The notes under the pieces are model-generated. The model searched no databases. It was given only the letters and a program-made list of their open reading frames with translations, and was not told the origin of the DNA. This document shows positions 17,921-27,121 of a stretch of 64,000 nucleotides of DNA, one piece after another; the first letter of the stretch is position 1, and each line of letters opens with the position of its first letter. A program made the position numbers and the translations under genes. The stretch is taken from assembly GCA_963813555.1 (NCBI GenBank), contig CAWEZX010000018.1:62001-126000 (forward strand). The letters are read 5' to 3'. Source of the DNA: Roseiarcus sp963813555 (GTDB lineage: Bacteria; Pseudomonadota; Alphaproteobacteria; Rhizobiales; Beijerinckiaceae).

Positions 17921-18657
17921 TCCTCTTCCCCGCCATCGATCTCAAGGACGGCCGGTGCGTTCGCCTCGTCCAGGGCGACATGACGCGGGCGACAATCTTC
18001 AACGCTGATCCCGCCGCCCAGGCTAGAGCCTTCGTCGCGCAGGGGTTCGATTATCTGCATGTCGTCGATCTCGACGGGGCGTTCGCCGGCAAGCCTATGA
18101 ACGCCGAGGCCGTTCGACACATTCTCGCCGGGCTCACGGTAAAGCTCCAGCTCGGCGGCGGAATTCGCGACATGAAGACCGTGCGCGGCTGGCTGGAGAG
18201 CGGCGTGACCCGGGTCATCATTGGAACCGCGGCAGTCCGCGATCCCGATTTCGTGCGCGAGGCGGCGCGCCTCTATCCTAGCCAAATCGCCGTCGGTGTT
18301 GACGCACGCGATGGAATTGTCGCCATCGAAGGTTGGGCAAAGACCTCGGACATTTCCGCTCTTGATCTCGCGCGCCGGTTCCAGGACGCGGGCGTCGCGG
18401 CGATCGTCTACACCGACATTGCGCGCGACGGCGCCCTCGCCGGCCTGAACGTGGAAAGCACAATCGCGCTTGCCGACAAGCTCGACATTCCGGTTATCGC
18501 CTCGGGCGGCCTCGCTTCGATCGCGGACATCCAGCGGCTGACCGAGGCCGATTGCGCCCGTCTGGCCGGCGCCATCGTCGGACGCGCTCTCTATGATGGG
18601 CGACTTGATCCGCGCGCGGCGCTTGCCGTCCTTCGCTCGGCGAGCGCCCCGCCTTGA
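17917..18657 (+). CDS. hisA: ProFAR isomerase (HisA)
   Basis: A 246-residue beta/alpha-barrel enzyme that isomerises ProFAR to PRFAR in histidine synthesis. The catalytic acids are Asp in FPAIDLKDGRCVRL and Asp in GVDARDGIVAIEGW. Phosphate loops LQLGGGIRD and VIASGGLASI are present. The GTG at 17917 overlaps the hisH stop (GTGA) and gives the standard start MILFPAIDL; a GTG nine bases earlier is less likely. Its stop overlaps the next gene's TTG. Confidence 0.94.
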   Translation: MILFPAIDLKDGRCVRLVQGDMTRATIFNADPAAQARAFVAQGFDYLHVVDLDGAFAGKPMNAEAVRHILAGLTVKLQLGGGIRDMKTVRGWLESGVTRVIIGTAAVRDPDFVREAARLYPSQIAVGVDARDGIVAIEGWAKTSDISALDLARRFQDAGVAAIVYTDIARDGALAGLNVESTIALADKLDIPVIASGGLASIADIQRLTEADCARLAGAIVGRALYDGRLDPRAALAVLRSASAPP

Positions 18658-19322
18658 GCGTCGACGAGGTCATCAGGAGCGCGATCTCCCGGGCGGCTGT
18701 GATTCGGGTCAGGAACGCGATGAACCCGCTGCTCTGGCTTTCATCGATTTCAGCGCCTATCTGTTGGGTTGGCGCGTACATGTTTCGCGAGGATCCAATC
18801 TTGAAGTACGGATTCGCGGGGCTTGGCGCTTTGCCGATCGTCGCGTCTCTTATTGCCTATTTCCTGTATTTTTTCCTGGACCGGGACCGCCTTCAGTCGG
18901 AAGAATTCGTTCTCAAGGAGCGTGCGTTGCAGTTAAAGTATCGGCAGGGGGCCGGCACCGAAGTCGTAGACGCTGCAAGAGAAATAGTGCGGACTGAGAA
19001 TTTGCCAGGTGGTTTCAGGCACGGAGACGAGTTCGTGAAAAGGCATTTGCTCGTGTTTGACGACGGCAACGGGAGCGATCTCGACCTTCGCGGATTTGTC
19101 GATTCGCTCGACACTGGCGCAGAGATGTACACGCTCGACGGTCACGTTTGTTTTCTCAAGACCGCGCTTTCGACGTCGGAGATCACGGATCAATTCCTCA
19201 AGTTCGCCGGTTCGCGTCTATTTTTCGTGGCGGATGTCACCTTGTCTGACTGTTCCGGCAGGATGCTGGGAGCATTCTTTGATTTCATGAAGGCGGCGGC
19301 GTTGCCGACCGCCGCTGAGTGA
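18654..19322 (+). CDS. Unknown two-helix membrane protein coupled between hisA and hisF
   Basis: A 222-residue protein. The TTG start overlaps the hisA stop (TTGA) and its stop overlaps the hisF GTG (GTGA), so it is stitched into the operon at both ends. Helices lie at about residues 24-44 and 53-75, followed by DRDRLQSEEFVLKERALQLK and a cytoplasmic domain of about 120 residues. The DRLQSEE motif after the second helix recalls uncharacterised Rhizobiales proteins. It has no known role in histidine synthesis, and composition is slightly lower in GC than its neighbours. The function is unknown to me. Confidence 0.75.
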   Translation: MSVDEVIRSAISRAAVIRVRNAMNPLLWLSSISAPICWVGAYMFREDPILKYGFAGLGALPIVASLIAYFLYFFLDRDRLQSEEFVLKERALQLKYRQGAGTEVVDAAREIVRTENLPGGFRHGDEFVKRHLLVFDDGNGSDLDLRGFVDSLDTGAEMYTLDGHVCFLKTALSTSEITDQFLKFAGSRLFFVADVTLSDCSGRMLGAFFDFMKAAALPTAAE

Positions 19323-20095
19323 CCCTCAAGGCGCGAGTCATCCCCTGTCTTGACGTCAAGGACGGGCGCGTCGTCAAAGGCGTCAACTTCGTCAATCTGC
19401 GCGACGCCGGCGATCCGGTGGAGAGCGCGATCGCCTATGACCAGGCGGGCGCGGACGAGCTGTGCTTCCTGGACATCGCCGCAAGCCATGAAGACCGCAG
19501 CATTCTGCTCGACGTCGTGAGGCGCACCGCGGAGGTGTGCTTCATGCCGCTGACGGTCGGCGGCGGCGTCCGCACCACCGACGACATCCGCAACCTTCTG
19601 CTTGCGGGCGCGGACAAGGCCTCGATCAATTCGGCGGCGGTCGCCGACCGGGACATTGTGCGCCAGGCGGCCGAGAAGTTTGGCGCACAATGCGTCGTCG
19701 TCGCCATTGACGCCAAGCGCGTCTCGGCGCCGGGTGAGCCGCCGCGTTGGGAAATCTTCACTCATGGCGGACGGCGGGCGACCGGCATCGAGGCGATCGG
19801 CTACGCGCGCGAAGTCGCCGCTCTCGGCGCGGGCGAGATCCTTTTGACTTCGATGGATCGCGACGGATCGAAACAGGGGTTCGATCTCGAATTGACCCGG
19901 GCGGTCGCTGACGCGGTCGCCGTTCCGGTCATCGCCTCGGGCGGCGTCGGCGATCTCGACCATCTCGTCGCGGGCGTGCGCGAAGGCCGCGCCAGCGCCG
20001 TGCTTGCGGCGTCGATCTTCCATTTCGGCGAATTCACCATTCGGCAGGCGAAGGTCCGCATGGCCGAAGCGGGTATCCCGGTGCGCCTCGACTGA
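19319..20095 (+). CDS. hisF: Imidazole glycerol phosphate synthase, cyclase subunit
   Basis: A 258-residue barrel that forms imidazole glycerol phosphate and AICAR using ammonia from HisH. The first catalytic Asp is in PCLDVKDGRVVKGVNF and the second in VVAIDAKRV. The phosphate-binding loops MPLTVGGGVRT and VIASGGVGD are intact. The GTG start overlaps the stop of the preceding membrane-protein gene. No hisE or hisI follows here. Confidence 0.95.
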   Translation: MTLKARVIPCLDVKDGRVVKGVNFVNLRDAGDPVESAIAYDQAGADELCFLDIAASHEDRSILLDVVRRTAEVCFMPLTVGGGVRTTDDIRNLLLAGADKASINSAAVADRDIVRQAAEKFGAQCVVVAIDAKRVSAPGEPPRWEIFTHGGRRATGIEAIGYAREVAALGAGEILLTSMDRDGSKQGFDLELTRAVADAVAVPVIASGGVGDLDHLVAGVREGRASAVLAASIFHFGEFTIRQAKVRMAEAGIPVRLD

Positions 20096-20161
20096 GCGCG
20101 CACAGGTGTACGCTATGCGTCCGGCGCGCTAAGGTTTGGCCGTTTTTCATGGAGAGCTTCG

Positions 20162-20921
20162 ATGCCCGCCACGCGCGATGAGACGCACTTCGGCCGGCGC
20201 ACGGTTCGCTTGGACGAAAAACAGGGCCTGGTGAACGACGTGTTCCGCAGCGTCGCCGGTCGATACGATGTCATGAACGACCTGATGTCGTTCGGCCTGC
20301 ACCGGGTGTGGAAGGACGCGCTTGTCGCCAAGATCCACCCGTCGCTAACCCGCCCTTTCGCTCATGTCGACGTCGCTGGCGGCACTGGCGACGTCGCCAT
20401 GCGGGTGGCGAGGGCCGGCGGGCCGTTGACCGCGGTTACGGTCGTCGACGTGAACGGCGACATGTTGCGCGTGGCGGAACAGCGCGCGGCGAGACGCTCG
20501 ATCTCCAAGCGACTGACGTTCATCGAAGGCAACGCCGAGGCGCTGCCGCTCGGCGATTCGCGCTTCGACGCCTATACGATCGCATTCGGCATCCGCAACG
20601 TGCCGCGGATTGAAGACGCCCTCAAGGAAGCGTATCGGGTGCTCAAACGCGGGGGACGCTTCTTGTGCCTTGAATTCTCGCGCGTCGATTTGCCGGTGTT
20701 CGAGCGAATTGTACGACGCCTATTCCTTCGCCGCCATTCCGGCCATGGGCAAGGTCGTGACCGGCGACGGCGGCTCTTATCGCTATCTTGTTGAATCTAT
20801 TCGTAAGTTCCCACCTCCCGAGCGATTCGCGGAGATGATCGGCGAGGCTGGCTTCGCGCGCGTGGACTTTACCCGCCTGAGCGGGGGGATCGTCGCAATC
20901 CACTCGGGCTGGAAGCTCTGA
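20162..20921 (+). pseudogene. ubiE: UbiE demethylmenaquinone/ubiquinone C-methyltransferase, frameshifted
   Basis: A class I SAM-dependent methyltransferase for the C-methylation step of ubiquinone (and menaquinone) synthesis. The N-terminus has DVFRSVAGRYDVMNDLMSFG, the SAM loop is VDVAGGTGDVA, and AFGIRNV is typical. After LEFSRVDLPVFER the protein continues in another frame as LYDAYSFAAIPAMGKVVTGD to IHSGWKL. One extra A at about 20707 explains the shift. Because the gene should be needed, a sequencing error is more likely than real loss. ubiB follows four bases downstream. Confidence 0.88.
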
Positions 20922-20925
20922 ATTC

Positions 20926-22485
20926 ATGTCGATCCTGTCGTCGCTCGGCCACGTCCGGAGGTTGACGCGCGCGGCTTTCGTATTCGCCCGCGAAGGGGCG
21001 TTTGTCGGCGTCGATCCAACCGCCCTGCCCCCTGTGCTCCGCCTGCCGCTTGCGCTCGCCAACTTGATTGCAAAACGCGACGGCGACGGCTTGGCGGGTC
21101 TCTCTCGGGCGATTGACCGGCTGGGACCGTCCTACGTCAAACTTGGGCAATTCCTCTCGACGCGTCCGGACATCGTCGGCGGCAAAGTCGCCATTGAGCT
21201 CGAGCGGCTGCAGGATCGGGTGGCGCCAATGACCCGGGAGGCGGCGGTCGCTATCATCGAGGCCTCGTTCGGAACGAAGATCGAATCGATGTTCGAGAGC
21301 TTCGGCGAGCCCGTTGCGGCCGCTTCGATCGCCCAGGTCCATCGCGCGGAGGTCAAAACTGACGAAGGCGTGCGGGCCGTCGCGGTGAAGGTGCTGCGCG
21401 CCGGCACGGAACGGCGTTTTGCGCGCGACCTCTCTGACATGTTCTTCGCCGCGCGGTTCGCGGAGAGCTTGGCGCCGGAGTTCCGACGGCTCCGGCTGGC
21501 CCAGGTTGTCGAGACGCTCGCCCGCTCGGTGCGGATGGAGATGGATTTCCGGCTCGAAGCGGCGGCGGCGTCGGAATTCGTCGAAAATTCCAGGGATGAT
21601 CCGGACGTTCGCGCGCCGGTCGTGGACTGGAACCGCACCACCCGCGAAGTGATGACGATGGAGTGGATCGACGGGATCCCGCTGACCGATCCGGACCGTC
21701 TGACCGAGCTTGGATTTGATCCTCGCGCGCTGGCGCGCACCCTGATTCAAACCTTCCTGCGCACGGCGCTGCGCGATGGGTTCTTCCACGCCGACATGCA
21801 CCAGGGCAATTTCTTCGTCGACGAGGAGGGCCGCATCGTCGCCGTCGATTTCGGCATCATGGGCCGGCTCGGGCGCAAGGAGCGCCGGTTTCTGGCGGAA
21901 ATCCTGTTCGGCTTCATCCGCCGAGACTACCTGCGGGTGGCCGAGGTCCATTTCGAGGCGGGCTACGTGCCTCATGCCTATCGGGTCGAAGATTTCGCCC
22001 AGGCGCTCCGCGCCATCGGCGAACCGATCCACTCCCGCACCGCCGATCAGATCTCGATGGCGAAGCTGTTGACGCTCCTGTTCGAAATCACCTCCTTGTT
22101 CGAAATGACCACCAGGATCGAACTGGTGATGCTGCAAAAGACCATGGTCGTCGTCGAAGGGGTGGCGCGAAAGCTCGACCCTCAGCTCAATATGTGGTCG
22201 ACCGCCGAACCCGTGGTGGGCGCCTGGATTGCGGAAAACCTCGGGCCCATCGGGCGTATCGAAGACGCCGGCCGGATCCTTTCGTCTGTCGCCGGCTTCC
22301 TTGGCGACGCGCCGCGCCGCCTGGAGCAAATCGCCGAAAGACTCGAGATGAGGCTCGAAACCGACAGCGAAAAGGAAATTGCGAAAGTCGTTCCCGAACT
22401 CAAACTCCGGTTAGGGTTTGCCTTTGTTTTGACTGGATTTTTATTGGCGCTCCTGTGCATGGCGGCGTACCGATGGGTCCTGTAG
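20926..22485 (+). CDS. ubiB: UbiB, ubiquinone biosynthesis atypical kinase
   Basis: A 519-residue ADCK/UbiB protein needed for ubiquinone synthesis. It has the family KxGQ motif in YVKLGQFLSTRPDIVG, the Ala-rich loop AAASIAQVHRAEVK and kinase-like HADMHQGNFF and AVDFGIMGRL. The C-terminal helix AFVLTGFLLALLCMAAYRWV anchors it in the membrane. It follows ubiE closely, a common alphaproteobacterial order. The 314 bases between it and coaBC contain an AT-rich patch near 22600-22640 that may hold a promoter, but no gene. Confidence 0.95.
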   Translation: MSILSSLGHVRRLTRAAFVFAREGAFVGVDPTALPPVLRLPLALANLIAKRDGDGLAGLSRAIDRLGPSYVKLGQFLSTRPDIVGGKVAIELERLQDRVAPMTREAAVAIIEASFGTKIESMFESFGEPVAAASIAQVHRAEVKTDEGVRAVAVKVLRAGTERRFARDLSDMFFAARFAESLAPEFRRLRLAQVVETLARSVRMEMDFRLEAAAASEFVENSRDDPDVRAPVVDWNRTTREVMTMEWIDGIPLTDPDRLTELGFDPRALARTLIQTFLRTALRDGFFHADMHQGNFFVDEEGRIVAVDFGIMGRLGRKERRFLAEILFGFIRRDYLRVAEVHFEAGYVPHAYRVEDFAQALRAIGEPIHSRTADQISMAKLLTLLFEITSLFEMTTRIELVMLQKTMVVVEGVARKLDPQLNMWSTAEPVVGAWIAENLGPIGRIEDAGRILSSVAGFLGDAPRRLEQIAERLEMRLETDSEKEIAKVVPELKLRLGFAFVLTGFLLALLCMAAYRWVL

Positions 22486-22799
22486 GCGGATGGCGCGATC
22501 ACGCCCCGGTTTCGCCTGGAAGGAAATTCACCGCCGCCTTAAGACGGCCCGAGCGGCGAGCATTCACAGGATCGTTCCTTACATCCGCTCGCCGCCAACA
22601 CCACAATTGTGTTAATTGCCATTTTATTAACGTTCATGGCACTCCTCTGCTATTGTTGGCGGCCCGAGAAACGGTGTAGCGCCACGTCAAGCCAGTGGCG
22701 GAAAGCGGATGAAAGCGCAGATGGACGTTTCAGGCGCCCTCTCCCAAATGTCTCTCGCGTCGAGGGCTGACGCGGCCGAACTGGCCTAGGACATCGCAT

Positions 22800-24059
22800 A
22801 TGACTGGCGAACACCTGTCGCGCGCCCGAATTCTCCTGATCATAAGTGGTGGAATCGCGGCCTACAAGTCGCTAGAGTTGATTCGGCGACTCAAGGACCG
22901 CGGGGCTTCGGTTCAAGTGGTCATGACCTCCGCCGCCCGGCAATTCATCCCCCCTCTCTCGGCGGCGACCCTCAGCGGGCAGTCCGTCCGCGACGACCTG
23001 TTCAGCCTGACCGACGAGGCGACGATCGGCCATATCGAATTGTCACGGGCCGCCGATCTTGTCGTCGTCGCGCCGGCCAGCGCCAATATTCTCGCCCGGA
23101 TGGCCGCCGGTCTTGCGGACGATATGGCGACCACGCTGTTGCTGGCGACCGACAAACGCGTGCTCGCAGCTCCGGCGATGAATGTCAGGATGTGGCTGCA
23201 CCCGGCGACCCGCCGCAACATCGATCGCCTCAAGGACGACGGGGTTCTGTTCGTCGGTCCCGGATCGGGGCCGATGGCCTGCGGCGAATTCGGTCCTGGC
23301 CGGATGGCCGAGCCCCTGGCGATCATCGAGGCGATCGAGCAGGCGTTGGCCGCGGAAGCAGCGCCCAGTGATTCGCTCCAAGTTGTCCCACGTGATTCGG
23401 GCCCGCTCAGCGGACGGCGCGTCATCGTCACTTCGGGCCCGACATATGAGCCCATCGACCCGGTCCGGTTCCTCGGAAACCGATCTTCGGGGCGCCAAGG
23501 GCATGCAATTGCGCAAGCCGCCATTGGCGCCGGTGCAAGCGTAACGCTTGTCACCGGTCCCGTCGGCCTTTCCGATCCCGCCGGCGCCGAGGTCATCCAC
23601 GTCGGCTCGGCGCGCGAAATGCGGGAGGCCGTTGAGGCTTCGCTGCCCGCCGACGCGTTCATCGCCGCGGCGGCGGTCGCCGATTGGCGCGCCGAGAGCG
23701 TCGCCAGTCAAAAGATCAAAAAGGGCGCCGCAGAGACTCCGACGCTCCGCTTGGTTGAAAACCCCGATATACTCGCCGAAGTCGCAAAGAAAACCACAAA
23801 GCGGCCAGCGGTTGTAATTGGCTTCGCCGCCGAAACCGAAAATATTACGGCGAACGCGATCGCTAAATTACAACGAAAAGGCTGTGATCTGATCATCGCC
23901 AATAGTGTCGCGGAAGGCACATCGACATTTGGCGGTGAAACCAATCAGGTCCAGGTGATCGATGCGCGCGGCGTCGAATCCTGGCCGCCGATGACCAAAG
24001 CCGAGGTCGCAAACGGCATTGTTCGGCGTCTCGCTGTTGAATTCGCGAAGCGCCAATGA
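22800..24059 (+). CDS. coaBC: Phosphopantothenoylcysteine decarboxylase/synthetase
   Basis: A 419-residue bifunctional CoaBC (Dfp) of coenzyme A synthesis. The N-terminal flavoprotein domain shows GGIAAYKSLELIRRL, GHIELSRAADLVVVAPASAN (active-site His) and PAMNVRMW. The C-terminal synthetase domain starts near VIVTSGPTYEPIDPVRFLGN and includes AAVADWR and KIKKG. The length is normal. Its stop overlaps the dut start by ATGA, suggesting coupled translation. Confidence 0.95.
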   Translation: MTGEHLSRARILLIISGGIAAYKSLELIRRLKDRGASVQVVMTSAARQFIPPLSAATLSGQSVRDDLFSLTDEATIGHIELSRAADLVVVAPASANILARMAAGLADDMATTLLLATDKRVLAAPAMNVRMWLHPATRRNIDRLKDDGVLFVGPGSGPMACGEFGPGRMAEPLAIIEAIEQALAAEAAPSDSLQVVPRDSGPLSGRRVIVTSGPTYEPIDPVRFLGNRSSGRQGHAIAQAAIGAGASVTLVTGPVGLSDPAGAEVIHVGSAREMREAVEASLPADAFIAAAAVADWRAESVASQKIKKGAAETPTLRLVENPDILAEVAKKTTKRPAVVIGFAAETENITANAIAKLQRKGCDLIIANSVAEGTSTFGGETNQVQVIDARGVESWPPMTKAEVANGIVRRLAVEFAKRQ

Positions 24060-24511
24060 TCACGATTGGTTACCATAGATTACCACATGGTGAGGGGTTG
24101 CAATTGCCCGCCTATGCGAGTGAGGATGCCTCCGGGATGGATCTCGTGGCGGCTCTTCCGGCGGGTGAAGAGGTTGTCCTGGCCCCTGGGTCGCGAGCGT
24201 TAATCGCGACCGGGATGGCGATCGAGTTACCAAAGGGATTTGAAGCGCAGATCCGACCCCGGTCAGGGTTGGCTCTAAAGGATGGGGTGACGGTCCTCAA
24301 TAGTCCGGGGACAATCGACGCTGACTATCGCGGCGAAATTAATGTCATACTCGTCAATTTTGGGGACAAGCCCTTTGTCGTTCGGCGGGGCGCGCGGATA
24401 GCGCAACTCGTCGTTTGCTCTGTGGAACGTGTCGCTCTCATTTCGAGCGAGCGTCTCACTTCGAGCGTCCGTGGCTCAAATGGATTCGGTTCCACCGGGC
24501 GCTCACAGTAG
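24056..24511 (+). CDS. dut: Deoxyuridine triphosphatase
   Basis: A 151-residue trimeric dUTPase that hydrolyses dUTP to dUMP, preventing uracil misincorporation. All five motifs are visible: DASGMDLVAA, RPRSGLALKDG, NSPGTIDADYRGEI, ARIAQLVV and the C-terminal arm RGSNGFGSTGR. ATG 24056 overlaps the coaBC stop. An Rrf2 regulator follows 10 bases later. Confidence 0.95.
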   Translation: MITIGYHRLPHGEGLQLPAYASEDASGMDLVAALPAGEEVVLAPGSRALIATGMAIELPKGFEAQIRPRSGLALKDGVTVLNSPGTIDADYRGEINVILVNFGDKPFVVRRGARIAQLVVCSVERVALISSERLTSSVRGSNGFGSTGRSQ

Positions 24512-24521
24512 GAGGTAGGAT

Positions 24522-24974
24522 ATGAACTTATTGTCGCGACGGAGCGTTCTCGCTATCGCCGCCGTTGTCGATGTCGCGTTGCATTCGCGCTCGGCGCCGG
24601 TTGCAGCCAAAGCTTTGGCTGCGCGTCACAAATTGCCCCCCCGTCACCTGGAGACATTGCTCCAGGGCCTGGTCCACGCCAAGATCCTCAAGGGCGTGCG
24701 CGGGCCGCGAGGCGGCTACGAGCTGGCGCGCGAGCGCCGGCGCATCACGGTGGGCGAGATCGTGCGCACCGCCATGTCGCTGAGCACTGCCGATCCGGAA
24801 GATCTCGGCACAAACTCGGTGCTGCTCGAACGGGTCATCGATCCGGCCGTGCGCAGGGCGGCCGAAACCTTTCTCGCCAATCTCGATTCGATCACAATCG
24901 AACTGATGTGCGAGACTGCCGAAAAGGCGCACGTGCTCGACGACGAGAAGGTCAGCGGCGATTTCGCCATCTGA
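24522..24974 (+). CDS. Rrf2 family transcriptional regulator
   Basis: A 150-residue regulator with an N-terminal winged helix: VAAKALAARHKLPPRHLETL and the wing GVRGPRGGYELARERRRIT. It lacks the cysteine triad of IscR; the only Cys is near ELMCETAEKA, so it is not expected to hold an Fe-S cluster. Its position next to cysK is like CymR-type Rrf2 regulators of sulfur metabolism, but that is inference. A strong hairpin lies between it and cysK. Confidence 0.85.
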   Translation: MNLLSRRSVLAIAAVVDVALHSRSAPVAAKALAARHKLPPRHLETLLQGLVHAKILKGVRGPRGGYELARERRRITVGEIVRTAMSLSTADPEDLGTNSVLLERVIDPAVRRAAETFLANLDSITIELMCETAEKAHVLDDEKVSGDFAI

Positions 24975-25021
24975 CTCTGGTATTTGCGGCGTTGTATAGT
25001 TTTGTGCCGCATAAAATGTTA

Positions 25022-25055
25022 CCGTCGGGCCGCGCCTAGAGGCGTGGTCCGACGG
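25022..25055 (+). promoter_or_regulatory. 15-bp RNA hairpin in front of cysK
   Basis: CCGTCGGGCCGCGCC and GGCGTGGTCCGACGG pair around a TAGA loop, with two G-U pairs and no mismatch. It ends about 20 bases before the cysK ATG. Only a short TTTT follows (after GACA), so it could be the terminator of the Rrf2 transcript, or a leader structure affecting cysK. Confidence 0.6.
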
Positions 25056-25075
25056 ACATTTTGGAGTGGCGGCCA

Positions 25076-26051
25076 ATGACGGATGCAGGCGCTGCGCGGC
25101 GAACGCCAGGCCGCGGCAGGGTCTACGCGTCGATCACCGATACGATCGGCGATACGCCCCTCGTCAGCATCGACCGGATCGGCAAGGAGAAGGGCGTCGT
25201 CGCCCGCCTTCTCGCCAAGCTTGAATTCTTCAATCCGATTTCCAGCGTCAAGGACCGCATCGGCGTCTCAATGATCGATGCGCTCGAGGCGCAAGGTAAG
25301 ATTTCGCCCGGCCGCGGCGTTCTGGTCGAGCCAACATCCGGAAACACTGGCATCGCGCTCGGCTTCGTGGCGGCGGCGCGAGGCTATCGGCTGATTCTCG
25401 GTGATGCCCGAATCGATGTCGGTCGAGCGCCGCAAGATGCTGGCCTTGCTTGGAGCCGAGTTGGTTCTCACGCCCGCCGCGCAGGGCATGAAGGGCGCGA
25501 TCGCTAAGGCGCTTGAGATCATCGAGGCGACGCCGGGCGCCGTCATGCCGCAGCAGTTCGAGAATCCCGCCAATCCGGAGATCCACCGGCGCACTACGGC
25601 GGAGGAGATCTGGAACGATACGAATGGCGAGGTCGACATTGTCGTCTCCGGCGTCGGCACCGGGGGGACGATCACCGGGGTCGGCGAGGTCCTGAAGGCG
25701 CGCAAGCCGAGCGTGCGTATGGTCGCGGTCGAACCGGAGGACTCGGCCGTCCTCTCTGGCGGGCCGCCGGGGCCACACAAGATTCAGGGGATCGGCGCCG
25801 GCTTTGTTCCCGCCATCCTCGACCGCAACGTGATCGATGAGATCGTCGTCATCGGCAACCAGACCGCTTTCGACACTGCGCGACTGGTGGCGCGCCTCGA
25901 AGGGATTCCGGTCGGCATTTCCTCCGGCGCCGCGGTCGCCGCGGCGATCGACGTCGGCCGTCGGCCGGAAAACGCGGACAAGACGATCGTGATCATCATC
26001 CCCTCGTTCGCTGAGCGCTATCTGTCGACAGCGCTGTTCGAAGGACTCTGA
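25076..26051 (+). pseudogene. cysK: Cysteine synthase A, frameshifted
   Basis: A PLP enzyme that makes cysteine from O-acetylserine and sulfide. The PLP lysine lies in NPISSVKDRIG, followed by EPTSGNTGIALGFVAAARGY. The protein continues in another frame from MPESMSVERRKMLALLGAEL to VSGVGTGGTITGVGE and GISSGAAVAAAI. One extra G at about 25400 (LIL then VMPESMS) causes the shift. Start ATG 25076 follows TTGGAGTGG. An Rrf2 regulator lies upstream. The gene should be needed for growth without cysteine, so an error in the sequence is likely. Confidence 0.88.
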
Positions 26052-26075
26052 GCGCGGGGCTCGAGAACCCCGCGC
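26052..26075. terminator. Hairpin between convergent genes
   Basis: GCGCGGGG and CCCCGCGC pair around an 8-base loop CTCGAGAA, immediately after the cysK stop and before the end of the convergent GY-rich lipoprotein gene. It has no T run, so it may be a weak or bidirectional terminator. Confidence 0.45.
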
Positions 26076-26099
26076 GAGCCAGGCCGCCGCCGAATCGGC

Positions 26100-26435
26100 C
26101 TAACGCCGCCGACCCCCGCCACCATGGAAGCCGCCACCACGGTGTCCGCCGCCGTAACCGCCGTGGTAGCCGCCATGGTAGCCGCCGCGATAAGCGCCGC
26201 CATGGTAATAGCCCGCACGCCGATAGACGCCGCCACGGTAGCCGTACCCGCCATAGTAACCGCCGCCGCCATAATAGGCGCCCCCATAATTGGGATAGCC
26301 TCCGTAATAGCCGCCATAATAGGGATAGCCTCCGGCGTAGCCGTAACCGGGGTAGACGCCGGTCTCGTCACAACCGGCGAGCCCGACCGTGAGCGCCACA
26401 GCGACTGCGCTCAAGAAAACTCGACTGCGAACCAT
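26100..26435 (-). CDS. Gly/Tyr-rich lipoprotein
   Basis: 111 residues from ATG 26435, with AAGGAGG upstream. The lipoprotein signal is MVRSRVFLSAVAVALTVGLA then GCDE (lipobox LAGC). The mature protein consists of repeats such as YYGGYYGGYPNYGG followed by a His/Arg-rich GGYHGGYHGGYGGG and ends GGGGRRR. It is low complexity and probably disordered at the cell surface or periplasm. Function unknown. Confidence 0.75.
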   Translation of the reverse strand: MVRSRVFLSAVAVALTVGLAGCDETGVYPGYGYAGGYPYYGGYYGGYPNYGGAYYGGGGYYGGYGYRGGVYRRAGYYHGGAYRGGYHGGYHGGYGGGHRGGGFHGGGGRRR

Positions 26436-26584
26436 GGCTTGCCTCCTTCGCCTATCCGACGCCATCCACTTCCCGGCGTCAGGGGCGCGCACGCAGAACC
26501 CCCGCGTGGCGTCGCCTCCGCGGCGATGCTATGCCGAGACGCAACGAACCGCCAGCGCTCGAACGAGGAGCCCGGGGAAAGCGC

Positions 26585-26983
26585 ATGTCGCTGATCGACC
26601 GCATCAACGCCAATCCGCTGCCGTTCGCGCAATTCCTCGGGATTGAGTTCATCAGCGCGGAAGCCGACACCCTTGCCGCGCGCATGCTGATCCGGCCGGA
26701 CCTCTGCACGCTCGGCGGCGTCGCCCATGGCGGCGCGATCATGAGTTTCGCCGATACGCTGGGCGCGGCCGCCGCCTTCATCAATTTGCCCGCGGAATCG
26801 AAGGGGACGACGACGCTCGAGAGCAAGACCAATTTCATCGCCGCCGCGCCAGCCGGCTCGACCGTGCTCGGGCGCACAACTCTCATTCATCGCGGCAAGA
26901 GGACTCAGGTCTGGCAAACCCTCGTCGCGACCGAAGGCGAGAAGCTCGTCGCGCTCATCGTTCAGACTCAGATGAACCTCTGA
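26585..26983 (+). CDS. PaaI family hotdog-fold thioesterase
   Basis: 132 residues from ATG 26585. The hotdog motif is GGVAHGGAIMSFADTLGAAAA (about residues 42-62), and the last third contains the usual RTTLIHRGKRTQVW. Members hydrolyse acyl- or aryl-CoA thioesters as tetramers. It is a lone gene divergent from the GY-rich lipoprotein, so no pathway can be assigned from context. Confidence 0.85.
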   Translation: MSLIDRINANPLPFAQFLGIEFISAEADTLAARMLIRPDLCTLGGVAHGGAIMSFADTLGAAAAFINLPAESKGTTTLESKTNFIAAAPAGSTVLGRTTLIHRGKRTQVWQTLVATEGEKLVALIVQTQMNL

Positions 26984-27121
26984 GCGAACAGCCGGCGCTT
27001 GGGCCCCTTTCGCTTCGACCAATCCCCGCGTGCACGGCCAGAGAGCCCGGGGCGCATCTGGCGCCTGCGTTCGGAAGGGCTTCGAGGCGCTACGGGCGTC
27101 CGCGTCGCGATCGCGGGACAG

